A DNA stretch of 64,000 nucleotides from Gorillibacterium timonense (GTDB lineage: Bacteria; Bacillota; Bacilli; Paenibacillales; NBRC-103111). Numbering within the stretch: the stretch's first letter is position 1; each line of letters opens with the position of its first letter. Positions 25,955-35,800 of this stretch are shown piece by piece. The translations under genes were made by a program, and so were the position numbers. Location of the stretch: NCBI RefSeq assembly GCF_001457415.1, contig NZ_LN881724.1, positions 2,170,001 to 2,234,000 of the forward strand, written 5' to 3'. The notes below the pieces were generated by a model. The model had not been told where the DNA came from, ran no database searches, and was given only the letters and a program-made list of their open reading frames with translations.

Positions 25955-27817
25955 ATGAAGTTGTTTTCGCGCCTCTTCGGTTTTGTTAAACCGTATTCAG
26001 GCCGCGCCTTGTTTGCGCTTTCACTGATGACTCTCGGTGTTTCATTCGATCTTCTTGCCCCATGGTTGCTGCAGCTTGCCGTGGACAACGGGATCAAAGG
26101 CGGAAGCATGAAGATCGTCATTCAATTTTGCCTACTGCTCGCGGCCGGCCAAATCATGAAGACCGTTATCAGCTACCTTCAAGGGTATAACCAAGAGCTC
26201 GTTGGGCAAAATGTCATCTTCGACATGCGCGAGAAACTGTACGCCCATCTGCAGAAACTATCCTTCTCGTATTACGACAAGGCGCAGACCGGACAAATCA
26301 TGTCACGGATGACCGGAGATATCGATTCGATCAAGAACTTTATTTCCTTCGGCTTTATCAATATGGTCCTTGGCGTCCTCACTTTCGGGGGTACCATCGT
26401 CGTGATGATGCTGCTTAACTGGAAGGTCACCCTGATCAGCATGACCACCGTGCCTCTGCTCATTCTGGTTCTCTATCAGTTCAACAAAAAGGTAGGACCG
26501 GCATGGGGAGAGATCCGGGAGCAGATGGGCAAGCTGACCACCACCCTCCAAGAAAACATCGCAGGGATCCGCGTCGTCAAAGCCTTCGCCCAAGAAAAGC
26601 TCGAGCGCAAAAAATTCGGCGTCCGCAACGAGGTCAACTTTGACACAAACATGAGCCGCGCCAAACTGGAAGCCAATTCATTCCCCGTGATGAACCTGTT
26701 CGGCGGAGCCGTCTTCCTGCTGATGAACTGGGTCGGCGGCATCTATGTGATCAAAGGCGAGATGACCATCGGAACGCTGACCGCTTTCCAATGGTATGCT
26801 TGGGGGCTCATCTGGCCACTGCAGATGATGGGTTGGATCGTGAATGTGATGCAGCAGGCCTTCAAGGCGGCTCCTCGCGTCTTCGAAATTCTCGATACCC
26901 CGATCGCCGTGGAATCTCCTGCAGACGGCGGCCGTCCTGCCGATGGCGTACAGGGTAATGTGGAATTTCGCTCCGTCTCCTTCCGGTATTCTGAAGAGAC
27001 GAAACCGCTGGATGGCGAGCAGGAAAAGGCGAATTCGTCTGAGCCAGGCGAAGCGCGCTCGAAGGATGTGCTCGATTCCATCAGCTTGAAGGTTCATGCG
27101 GGGGAAGCGATTGCCATCCTCGGCGGGACCGGTTCGGGCAAGAGTTCGTTGATCCAGATGCTCGCTCGCTTCTATGACGTCTCGGACGGAGCCGTCTTCA
27201 TCGATGGAGTCGACGTTCGCGAGTACAACCTGGGCCAGCTTCGCAAGGCAATCGGTATCGTCCCGCAGGAGACCTTCCTCTTCTCCGCGACCATCCGGGA
27301 GAACATCGCCTTCGGCTGCCCGGAAGCCACGCAGGAAGAGATCGAAGAAGCGGCGCGTCGGGCGCAGATTCACGACTTCATCCAGACGATGCCGGACGGA
27401 TACGATACCGTCATTGGCGAACGCGGTGTCGGCCTCTCCGGCGGTCAGCGCCAACGGGTCGCACTTGCGCGCGCTGTATTGCTCAACCCGCCCATTCTCG
27501 TACTGGATGAAGCAACCGCCAGCGTCGATACAGCGACGGAATCCGCCATCCATGAAGCTTTGGCTGATGTCATGAAAGGCCGCACAACCTTCATCGTGGC
27601 GCAGCGCCTGTCCTCCATCCAGAGGGCGGACCGCATCATTGTACTGGAAGATGGGCACATCGCCGAGCAAGGCACCCACAAAGAGCTGATGGCCAATGAC
27701 GGCTTTTTCCGCAAGCTCTATCAGCTTCAGCAAGATGCCGAAGGCTTTAACGCCTCGATGGAACTGACCCAACATGCAAATACAGCCGTATCCGGCGCTT
27801 GGGAGGTGAAGGCATGA
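25955..27817 (+). CDS. ABC exporter subunit A (YfiB-like)
   Basis: A 620-residue half-transporter with a six-helix membrane domain (residues about 15-320) and a nucleotide-binding domain: Walker A LGGTGSGKSS, Q-loop IVPQETFLF, signature GLSGGQRQR, Walker B ILVLDEATASVD and His switch VAQRLS (Gln replaces the His). An insertion of about 30 residues (near PLDGEQEKANSSEPGEARSK) lies before the Walker A and is absent from most relatives. The plus-strand ATG has AGGAGGG upstream. The next gene overlaps by four bases, so they form a heterodimer, like B. subtilis YfiBC. The export substrate is unknown. A short palindrome (GAGGG-AAA-CCCTC) covers the ribosome site. Confidence 0.86.
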   Translation: MKLFSRLFGFVKPYSGRALFALSLMTLGVSFDLLAPWLLQLAVDNGIKGGSMKIVIQFCLLLAAGQIMKTVISYLQGYNQELVGQNVIFDMREKLYAHLQKLSFSYYDKAQTGQIMSRMTGDIDSIKNFISFGFINMVLGVLTFGGTIVVMMLLNWKVTLISMTTVPLLILVLYQFNKKVGPAWGEIREQMGKLTTTLQENIAGIRVVKAFAQEKLERKKFGVRNEVNFDTNMSRAKLEANSFPVMNLFGGAVFLLMNWVGGIYVIKGEMTIGTLTAFQWYAWGLIWPLQMMGWIVNVMQQAFKAAPRVFEILDTPIAVESPADGGRPADGVQGNVEFRSVSFRYSEETKPLDGEQEKANSSEPGEARSKDVLDSISLKVHAGEAIAILGGTGSGKSSLIQMLARFYDVSDGAVFIDGVDVREYNLGQLRKAIGIVPQETFLFSATIRENIAFGCPEATQEEIEEAARRAQIHDFIQTMPDGYDTVIGERGVGLSGGQRQRVALARAVLLNPPILVLDEATASVDTATESAIHEALADVMKGRTTFIVAQRLSSIQRADRIIVLEDGHIAEQGTHKELMANDGFFRKLYQLQQDAEGFNASMELTQHANTAVSGAWEVKA

Positions 27818-29628
27818 GTCAGATCGAATGGGATTCCGACGAAGAGGAATCTGAGAAAGGCTTTAATAAAGATTACATGGTTCGCATGCTCAGCTATCTG
27901 AAGCCCCACAAGAAGACCTTGCTGATCGTAGCGGTTGTCGTCATCATCAGCATGCTGCTGAGCCTTATGGAACCGATGCTGATCCGCTATGCGATCGACG
28001 AAGGTATGGCCAAGAAGAACATGAGCGTCATTCACATCTTCGCCGCGTCCATCTTCGGCATTCGCCTGGTCTCCTTCTTCCTTCAACGGATTCAGATCCG
28101 TAAGGTGAATTACACCGGACAGCGGATTCTCTTTGAGATTCGCCAACAGCTGTTCGATCATCTGCAGACCTTGTCCTTCCGTTTCTTCGACGGACGTCCG
28201 GCAGGGAAAATCATGTCCCGCGTAACGAACGATACGAACGCCATCGGCGAACTGATCAATGGCGGCTTGGTCACGATCATCATGGAGCTGACCCATCTGG
28301 TCGGGATCGTCATCATTCTGCTCTATTGGGACTGGAAGCTGGCCCTTATGGCCTTTACGGTGCTGCCGTTTCTTGTCCTGCTCGTCACAGGCTTTCGCAC
28401 TCGCATCGAGAGCGCCTGGACGCGTTCGCGCAAAACGATGTCAGCCATCAATGGCAACCTGAACGAAACCATCCAAGGCGTTCGGGTCATTCAAGCCTTC
28501 TCTCGCGGTCCGGTCAACGAGGAGAAATTTACCGACATTAACAATCGCAACCGCAAAGCGTTTATGCGCGCTGTAAGCCTGGAGCTGACGGTATGGCCGC
28601 TCGTCGAGCTGATCGGCATGATCGGCACCGTCATCGTGCTGTGGTACGGCTCCAGCCGGGTCATCTCCGGCGAGCTGACAGTCGGCTTCATCGTCGCTTT
28701 CATCAATTACCTGTGGCGCTTCTGGGGTCCTCTCTCCGCTCTGTCCAAGGTGTACAGCCAGCTGCTGTCCGCCATGGCCTCCGCCGAACGAATTTTCGAG
28801 ATTCTCGACACCGAGCCGGAGATCAAGGACAAAGCCGATGCCCGCGACATGCCGCCGATCCAGGGCCATGTCGTCTTCGAAAATGTCAAGTTCCGCTACG
28901 AGCCTTCGAAGCCGGATGTCATCAAGGGCCTCAACTTCGAAGTGAAGCCGGGTGAGAGAATCGCTCTCGTTGGACCGACCGGGGCGGGTAAGAGCACCAT
29001 CGTCAACCTTCTGATGCGGTTTTACGATCCGAGCGAAGGTCGGGTCATCATCGATGGGATCGATTTGACGGACGTCTCGCTCCCTTCTCTCCGCAGCCAG
29101 ATGGGGATCGTGCTTCAGGACTCCTTCATCTTCTCCGGAACGATTGAAGAGAACCTTCGCTACGGCAAAAAGGATGCCACCGACGAGGAATTAAAGCGGG
29201 CCGCAGCAAGCGTTCGGGTGGACCGGATCGCGGACCGCTTCCCGGACGGCTATCAGACGCAGGTGGAAGAGCGCGGCTCGAAGCTTTCCGTCGGCCAACG
29301 CCAGCTGCTCGCCTTCGGTCGGGTGCTGCTCGCCGATCCCCGCATCCTCATTCTGGATGAAGCGACATCCAGTGTCGATACAGAGACCGAACAGCACATC
29401 CAAGACGCTCTCGACACGCTGTTGGAAGGCCGTACCTCCTTCATCATCGCTCACCGCCTCTCCACCATCCGCAGCGCAGACAAGATTCTGGTCATTCGCG
29501 ACGGCGAAATTGCAGAGAGCGGCAACCACGAGGAGCTGTTGAAGCACCGCGGGATCTACGCGAACCTGTATTACACCCAGTTCGCCATGCAGCAAAAGCT
29601 GGCACAGCGGGCGGTTGGGGAAGAGTAA
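27814..29628 (+). CDS. ABC exporter subunit B (YfiC-like)
   Basis: A 604-residue half-transporter: membrane domain followed by Walker A VGPTGAGKST, Q-loop IVLQDSFIF, degenerate signature KLSVGQRQL (Val for the first Gly of LSGGQ), Walker B ILILDEATSSVD and His switch IAHRLS. Asymmetric motifs in the two subunits are normal for heterodimeric exporters. ATG 27814 overlaps the first gene stop by four bases and has GGGAGGTGAAGGC before it; 604 residues equals the usual YfiC length. A terminator follows at 29656. Confidence 0.88.
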   Translation: MSQIEWDSDEEESEKGFNKDYMVRMLSYLKPHKKTLLIVAVVVIISMLLSLMEPMLIRYAIDEGMAKKNMSVIHIFAASIFGIRLVSFFLQRIQIRKVNYTGQRILFEIRQQLFDHLQTLSFRFFDGRPAGKIMSRVTNDTNAIGELINGGLVTIIMELTHLVGIVIILLYWDWKLALMAFTVLPFLVLLVTGFRTRIESAWTRSRKTMSAINGNLNETIQGVRVIQAFSRGPVNEEKFTDINNRNRKAFMRAVSLELTVWPLVELIGMIGTVIVLWYGSSRVISGELTVGFIVAFINYLWRFWGPLSALSKVYSQLLSAMASAERIFEILDTEPEIKDKADARDMPPIQGHVVFENVKFRYEPSKPDVIKGLNFEVKPGERIALVGPTGAGKSTIVNLLMRFYDPSEGRVIIDGIDLTDVSLPSLRSQMGIVLQDSFIFSGTIEENLRYGKKDATDEELKRAAASVRVDRIADRFPDGYQTQVEERGSKLSVGQRQLLAFGRVLLADPRILILDEATSSVDTETEQHIQDALDTLLEGRTSFIIAHRLSTIRSADKILVIRDGEIAESGNHEELLKHRGIYANLYYTQFAMQQKLAQRAVGEE

Positions 29629-29655
29629 TTGCCCCCTCAACGGCTCATGAAGAAG

Positions 29656-29690
29656 GCGCTTCTTGCTCCAAGCAAGAGGCGCTTTCTTTT
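29656..29690 (+). terminator. Terminator of the ABC exporter pair
   Basis: GCGCTTCTTGC pairs with GCAAGAGGCGC (one G-U pair) and is followed by TTTCTTTT. It starts 27 bases after the stop codon. Confidence 0.85.
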
Positions 29691-29934
29691 ATCATCGGTG
29701 GCACATGAATAACGATTACAGCCTTCAACTCCTATCCTGTGGAGATCTATCGGCGGCAATTGATGCAGCAATTGGCACGACATCTGGGATTACGCCTCCT
29801 TCGGTAGACAAGGATCGACCCTCTGTCATTTCCTGCGCTTTCCCGGGAAAAGTTAACGGCTGAGCAGCGGGTCAAGCTCAGGTTAAGACTCCCTGAGGTT
29901 CCTTTCCTGCAGCAGACAACTGCGCTACGCAACA

Positions 29935-29962
29935 CAAAAAAAGGATCGGCTCTGCCGATCCT
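29935..29962 (-). terminator. Terminator of murA
   Basis: On the minus strand AGGATCGGC pairs with GCCGATCCT across a three-base loop and is followed by a run of T. Confidence 0.85.
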
Positions 29963-29984
29963 CGTCTTCTCTGCTTTCGATAGG

Positions 29985-31298
29985 CTATTTTGCGGATGAT
30001 GCAATGGATGATACTGCGGCAAGCGGAGCATTCATCAAGGCTTTCTCTTCCGTATAACGCAAATTCGCGCCAAGCTGATTGAATAGACTGATGACATCCT
30101 CATAGCCCCGTTCAATATGTTCCGTACCGCCGATCATGGTTTTCCCTTCCGCGACCAGACCCGCCATAATCAAAGATGTTCCTGCCCGGACATCCGATGC
30201 ATGAACGATGCCGCCCGTGAGCGGCGCCCCTCCTTGAATGAAGGCAGAGCCACGGCGCACGTCAATGCGGGCTCCCATCTTCTTGAGCTGCGGGACATGG
30301 CTGAAGCGTTCCGGATAGACCTTCTCCGTCACGATGCTGCGGCCTTGCGCCATAAGCAGCAGAGCGGTAATCGGCTGCTGTAAATCTGTTGCGAAAGCCG
30401 GATACATGCCGGTACGGACGCGAGTTGCGTGCAGCTTGACATCTCCGTACGCGGTGATGCTGCTGTCCTTCACTTCAATGTGCAGTCCGATCTCGCGCAT
30501 CTTGGCAATGGCGCTGCCCAGGTGCTCGGGAATGACGTCTTCGACGGTTATCGTTCCGCGCGTGATGCCCGCGGACATCAAGAAGGCGCCGGCAATCAAC
30601 CGGTCGGGAATGACGGTGTACTCCACTGCGCTTAACTGTTTCACGCCTTCAATGCGGATGGTATCGGTACCCGCCCCGTAGATTCGGGCTCCCATCTGAT
30701 TCAACAGATTGGCCGTATCCACCACTTCCGGATCCTTGGCCGCATTGTGCAGCTCCGTTACTCCTTCGGCTAGGGAAGCAGCCAAGAGAGCGTTGATCGT
30801 GGCGCCCATCGTAATCGTATCGAAGAAGATGACCGCGCCGCGAAGGCGCTTCGCTTCTACCGTATAGTATCCTTCGGAGAAAACAAAGTGCGCACCGAGT
30901 GCTTCGAGCGCCTTAATGTGCTGATCAATCGGACGCGAAACGAAGTTGTCTCCGCCCGGATAGCCGATGGTCACCTTGCCCATCTTAGCCAAAAGCGCGC
31001 CTATGAAATAATAAGACGCTCGGTACGAGGACGTTTTTTCCCGATTCAAATCGCTGGAGTTCATCTTCGAAGCATCCATGACGACATCCCGATTCGGTTC
31101 GCGAACCATGGTGATGCCGATGCCCGAAACAATTTCTTCGATGTAACGAAAATCCAAAATATTCGGAATCCCTTTCAACCTTACCGGCCCGTCGGCCATG
31201 CAGGCTGCTGCAAGCAAAGCGAGGGAACTATTCTTGGAACCCGATACTTTCACGCTGCCGCTGAGCGGTCCCGATTGCCCCACTTCAATGAACTTCAT
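29985..31298 (-). CDS. murA: UDP-GlcNAc enolpyruvyltransferase (MurA family) with Asp in place of Cys
   Basis: A 437-residue MurA-family enzyme, catalysing transfer of enolpyruvate from PEP to UDP-N-acetylglucosamine, the first committed step of peptidoglycan synthesis. SGSKNSSLALLAA (Lys22 and Asn23), SYRASYYFIGAL and HVPQLKKMGARIDVRRG follow the family. The catalytic loop reads GYPGGDNFVSRPIDQH: Asp117 stands where most MurA enzymes have the fosfomycin-target Cys (PGGC). Cys-to-Asp MurA, as in Chlamydia and mycobacteria, is active and resists fosfomycin. ATG 31298 has GGGGGAGG eight bases upstream; an in-frame upstream extension of 31 codons has no ribosome site. It may be a paralogue next to a normal murAA elsewhere. 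Confidence 0.92.
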   Translation of the reverse strand: MKFIEVGQSGPLSGSVKVSGSKNSSLALLAAACMADGPVRLKGIPNILDFRYIEEIVSGIGITMVREPNRDVVMDASKMNSSDLNREKTSSYRASYYFIGALLAKMGKVTIGYPGGDNFVSRPIDQHIKALEALGAHFVFSEGYYTVEAKRLRGAVIFFDTITMGATINALLAASLAEGVTELHNAAKDPEVVDTANLLNQMGARIYGAGTDTIRIEGVKQLSAVEYTVIPDRLIAGAFLMSAGITRGTITVEDVIPEHLGSAIAKMREIGLHIEVKDSSITAYGDVKLHATRVRTGMYPAFATDLQQPITALLLMAQGRSIVTEKVYPERFSHVPQLKKMGARIDVRRGSAFIQGGAPLTGGIVHASDVRAGTSLIMAGLVAEGKTMIGGTEHIERGYEDVISLFNQLGANLRYTEEKALMNAPLAAVSSIASSAK

Positions 31299-31765
31299 CT
31301 CGGCTGCCTCCCCCTGATATACGGACGATGTGCTCTTATCTGTATTAGCCAAATCAACCGAATTTAACCCTCGCCGACTCTCTGCAAGCATCCGTTCTGA
31401 GCGACGTATTAGGGTTCATTCTGTCCTTGCTTAGAGAGACAAACCAGCCTAGAGGGACAAAATACGTCCCATAACAGTCTCGCAAGCTCTCCATTCCTCT
31501 CCTACCATCCGCCTATTCTTCTTATTGAAGTAGGCAATGTTCCAATCCGCTATGTTTAAGTACCGCCTCTGCGGCTTTTCATTCTATAGTTACCCTTAAC
31601 CCCGTCTAGGCGAATCAAACGCCGCCCATTATTCACCGGAACTAAAGGATTCGGTTCGCTTTAGGGAATTCACTACCAAAAACTCAGGATTTAGCTTACC
31701 ACATTTTTATAGTGGGGGGAATGATAAATTGTCTCGGTCAGGAAATTTTTTTGATTTCTTTTTTT
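31299..31765. other. Intergenic stretch upstream of murA
   Basis: 467 bases between rnz and murA without a supported gene. It contains an imperfect direct repeat (TTAGAGAGACAAA at 31431-31443 and CTAGAGGGACAAA at 31449-31461), a small inverted repeat GGGAC...GTCCC (31455-31470) and CTAAAG...CTTTAG near 31644-31667. No clear sigma-A promoter could be placed for murA. Confidence 0.5.
31431..31470. repeat. Imperfect 18-base direct repeat with hairpin
   Basis: Two copies of [T/C]TAGAG[A/G]GACAAA spaced by 18 bases; the second opens a GGGAC/GTCCC hairpin. It lies about 130 bases before the murA start. Confidence 0.35.
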
Positions 31766-32701
31766 TCATAGAGAAAAGCTCCGCCTGCGCTCAACGGAAA
31801 CCGTCAAAAAATCCTCTGCATAATCGCTGGCAGGAAAAATCTCGCGCGCTTCCTGAAGCAATGCTTCTTCCCCGCCTTGGTAGCGGGCGCTCACATGTGT
31901 CATCACCAAACGACGAACGTTTGCCTTCATGGCGATTTCAGCTGCTTGCCGAGCAGTGGAATGACCATAGTCGAAGGCCATATCGACTTTATCATTCGTA
32001 AAAGTCGCCTCGTGAACCAGAAGATCGGCCTCCTCGGCTAGCCGGATCGAGGAAGGATGGGGTCGAGTATCCCCAATAATGGCAACGATTCGTCCGGGTT
32101 GAACGGGTCCGACATATCTTGCTCCATCAATCCTTCTGCCGTCCGAGAGAATGACGGTCTCCCCTCTCTTCAATGCGGCAAAATGTGGCCCGGCCGGTAC
32201 TCCGTCCGCCTTCAGGGCATCGGCGTCCAGCGTCCCCGGACGATCCTTCTCGCACACTCGAAAGCCAAAGCATTCGATCCGATGATCCACTCGGGCCGCT
32301 TCAACCGTGAAGTATTCGTCTTCGAAGATGACCCCTTCGTCGATCTCCACGATAGTTACCGGATATTTCATTCGGGATTCACTCAGGCGCAGCGAGGTTT
32401 GGATATAGTCAGCGATCCCTTTCGGACCGTAGACGACGAGCGGTAGCTCGGCTCCATGATTGGACCGGGTTGATAGAAGTCCGGGAATGCCAAAGATGTG
32501 ATCCCCGTGCAGATGGGTCACGAACAGTTTGGTCATGCGGCTCATTCGAAGCGACGAATGCAGCAGTTGATGCTGGGTGCCTTCGCCGCAATCGAACATC
32601 CAGGAGACGCCGCATTCCTTCTGAAGATTCAACACCGAGGAAGTGACATTGCGAAATTTGGTCGGAGTCCCCGCGCCGGTGCCGAGAAAAGTGAGTTCCA
32701 T
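31766..32701 (-). CDS. rnz: Ribonuclease Z (tRNA 3' endonuclease)
   Basis: A 311-residue metallo-beta-lactamase-fold nuclease that removes 3' trailers from tRNA precursors. It opens MELTFLGTGAGTPTKFRN and carries the zinc motif THLHGDHIFGIPGLL (HxHxDH), IIGDTRPHPSS, LLVHEATF and TSYGHSTARQA-like YGHSTARQA, ending with the usual MTHVSARYQG. Length agrees with bacterial RNase Z of the long-loop type (exosite present near GVPAGPHFAALKRGE). It stands between metH and murA. Confidence 0.94.
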   Translation of the reverse strand: MELTFLGTGAGTPTKFRNVTSSVLNLQKECGVSWMFDCGEGTQHQLLHSSLRMSRMTKLFVTHLHGDHIFGIPGLLSTRSNHGAELPLVVYGPKGIADYIQTSLRLSESRMKYPVTIVEIDEGVIFEDEYFTVEAARVDHRIECFGFRVCEKDRPGTLDADALKADGVPAGPHFAALKRGETVILSDGRRIDGARYVGPVQPGRIVAIIGDTRPHPSSIRLAEEADLLVHEATFTNDKVDMAFDYGHSTARQAAEIAMKANVRRLVMTHVSARYQGGEEALLQEAREIFPASDYAEDFLTVSVERRRSFSL

Positions 32702-32763
32702 AGTGCTTGTGTCCGCCCCTTCATGCCTTTCTGATGAGTTGAAAGAGATCCAGTGCCCTGCTC

Positions 32764-32815
32764 GAAAAAAGTGGATAGACGTGCCTATGGTTAGTCATGG
32801 ACACGCCGATCCGCT
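32764..32815 (-). terminator. Hairpin after metH
   Basis: On the minus strand GCGGAT ... ATCCAC with inner pairing around CGTG/CACG is followed by six T. It starts a few bases past the metH stop codon. Confidence 0.6.
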
Positions 32816-32816
32816 T

Positions 32817-35800
32817 TTAAACCTTATCCACGTTAAAATAGTGAGCCTGCGGGTGGGCGAAGACCATCGCCGAGACAGAAGCCTCCGGGTCCATCATAAA
32901 GCCCTCCGTAAGATGGATCCCGATATCCTCCGGCTTCAGCAGTCGGAACAACAGCTCTTGGTCTTCCAGGTTGGGACAAGCCGGGTAACCGAAGGATACG
33001 CGAATTCCTTGGTAACGGGCGCCGTGGCGCTGCTTCATCGTCATATTCGCGGGATCGGGGAAGCCCCAGCTGTCGCGCATGATCTGATGGACGCGTTCCG
33101 CGAACGATTCGGCGATTTCCAGCGCACAAGCTTGAACCGCATGGGAGCGCAGATAATCGCCATTGATCTTATATCGTTCCGACAGCTCGCGGATGCCGTG
33201 CCCCGCCGTAACGGTCAGAAATCCGACATAATCCATCACGCCGCTTTCGACGGGCTTCAAGAAGTCCGACAAGCACAGGTAGGGCTCCACTTCTTGGCGT
33301 GGAAAAGAAAAGCGTTCCAAGATCCGGGTTTGATCCTCCGGATCATAGATCAAGATATCGTTGCCGTCTCCTTGAGCAGGGTAAAACCGATAAATGGCAT
33401 GCGCGTTGATGTAGCCTTCTTTTTCCGCATCGGCAAAAATACTGTCCACGGTCTCCTTCAGTTGGACGGCCTTCGCATCGTCTTCCTTTAGGAGCTTTTC
33501 GACAGAGCCTCTAAGTCCCAGATGCTTGCCGAGCAGCATCTCCCAGTTCACATAGTGAATCAAGTATGGGAGCGGGTAATTGCGTAAAATATGCCGTTCC
33601 ATGTCCGGCGCCTCGTAGACCTTCGTTTCTTTGTCAATGGATGTGTTGCGGGCGCGAGTGAGCACGATCTCATCCGCTTTCTTGTTGCCGGATTCCTGGA
33701 CATGCGAAGCCTTGGCTTCGCGCAGCTCCTGTACGAGAAGTTCCCGCTTCTCAGGGTCCGTGACCCGATTCGCCAGGTCCAGTCCCTCCATGGCATCCTT
33801 CGCGTAGAGAACCATCCCTTCATATTCGGGCTGAATCCGGGTCTTCGTGAATTTGCGGGTGAGCGCGGCTCCGCCAACCATGATCGGCACATCGATCCCC
33901 GCCGTCTTCAGATCCTGCGCCGTGAGAACCATCTGCTGCGCCGATTTGACCAGCAAGCCGGACAATCCGATCACATCGGGCTTTTCCTCCCGGTACGCTT
34001 CAATGATCTGTTCAGGCGGAACCTTGATGCCCAGATTCACGATTTGATAGCCGTTGTTGGCGAGAATGATTTCAACCAGGTTTTTGCCGATATCATGCAC
34101 GTCGCCCTTAACCGTAGCAAGCAAAATCTTCCCCTTGACGGCACTGTCCTTCTTCTCCAGATAAGGCTCCAAGTAAGCGACGGAGGCTTTCATCACCTCG
34201 GCGGACTGCAGCACTTCCGCCACGATCAGCTCGTTGTTATTGAACAGTCGTCCAACCTCTTCCATCCCTTTCATGAGGGGACCGTTGATGATTTCGAGAG
34301 GAGGGTACTTGCCGAGAGCTTCGTCCAGATCGGTCGTCAGCCCATCTTTCGAGCCTTCCACAACATAACCGGCGAGCCTTTCCTCTAGAGTAAGGTTGGA
34401 TACCTGTACGGTCTTGACGATTTTTTTCTCCCGGAAAGCCGCCACAAATCGGGCAAGCGTATCGTCGTTCGTACGGAAGATCAGATCCTCCGCTAGTGTT
34501 CGTTCTTCCTCCGGAATAGAGGCATATCGTTCCAGCTTCTCGGTGTTGACGATGGCATAATCGAGCCCCGCCTTGGTGCAGTGATACAGGAAAACGGCGT
34601 TCAACACCTCGCGTCCAGCCTCGGGCAGCCCGAACGATACGTTGCTGAGGCCGAGAATCGTCTGACAGCGGGGCATGGCTTCCTTGATCAGCCGAATGCC
34701 CTCGATCGTCTCGCCGGCGGAGCCGATATATTGCTGGTCGCCGGTCCCAACTGGAAAGACGAGCGGATCGAAGATGAGATCCTCATCCTTTAGCCCGTAC
34801 TTATTGACGAGCAGCTCTCGGGAGCGAAGCGCTACTTCAAGTTTATCCTTGGCGGTGATCGCCTGGCCTCGTTCATCGATTGTCCCCACCACAACAGCGG
34901 CTCCATAGCGATGGATGAGCGGAACGACGCGATGGAACTTTTCCTCCCCCTCCTCCAAATTAATGGAGTTAATGATCGATTTGCCTTGGGTATAGGTGAG
35001 AGCAAGCTCAAGCACCTTCGTGTCGGTCGTATCGATCATGAGCGGAACCTTAACTTTCTTCACCACAAGCTGCAGGAAGCGTTCCATATCCTCCGCTTCG
35101 TCCCGGTCCGGGTCCTGGAGGCAGACATCAATGACATGTGCCCCTTTCTTCACCTGTGCTCTTGCAATTTCGGAGGCTTCCTCGTATTTGCCATCTGCAA
35201 TCATGCGTTTAAATTTCCGCGAGCCAAGTACGTTTGTCCGCTCTCCCACCATATAGGGACGGCCTTCCGGCTCAATATAGACGGTATCGATCCCCGATAC
35301 GGCCGGTGCGTGGACACCGTCCGCCTGTCGTGGCGGATAAGCCTTTAAGGTATCAGCGAGCGCCCGGATGTGATCCGGTGTCGTTCCGCAGCAGCCGCCT
35401 GCCACGTTCAGCCAGCCCTGTTCGGCAAAACCGGCCATCTTCTTCGCCAGGGAATCCGGGGACTCGTGGTAATGCCCATCCTCGTCGGGAAGCCCTGCAT
35501 TCGGATAGCAACTGATCGCGCTGTGCGAGATTTGAGAGAGGGTTCGAATGTGATCGCGCATGAACTCCGGTCCGGTCGCACAGTTTAGTCCGATGGAGAC
35601 AGGGTCCAGGTGTTCCAGCGAAATATAGAAGGATTCGATGGATTGACCAGCTAAAGTGGTTCCCATCGGTTCGATTGTTCCGGAGATCATAATGGGTACC
35701 GATTGCCCAACCGATTCCATGGCTCTGCGAACGGCGATGCTCGCTGCTTTTACATTTAAGGTGTCCTGAGAAGTCTCAATAAGAAGCGCGTCGACTCCAC

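Larger units (their letters stand above)
29629..29984. other. Convergent intergenic stretch with two terminators
   Basis: Between the ABC exporter and murA, which are transcribed towards each other, I see only the plus-strand terminator at 29656-29690 and the minus-strand terminator at 29935-29962. The 240 bases between hold no convincing gene. Confidence 0.6.
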
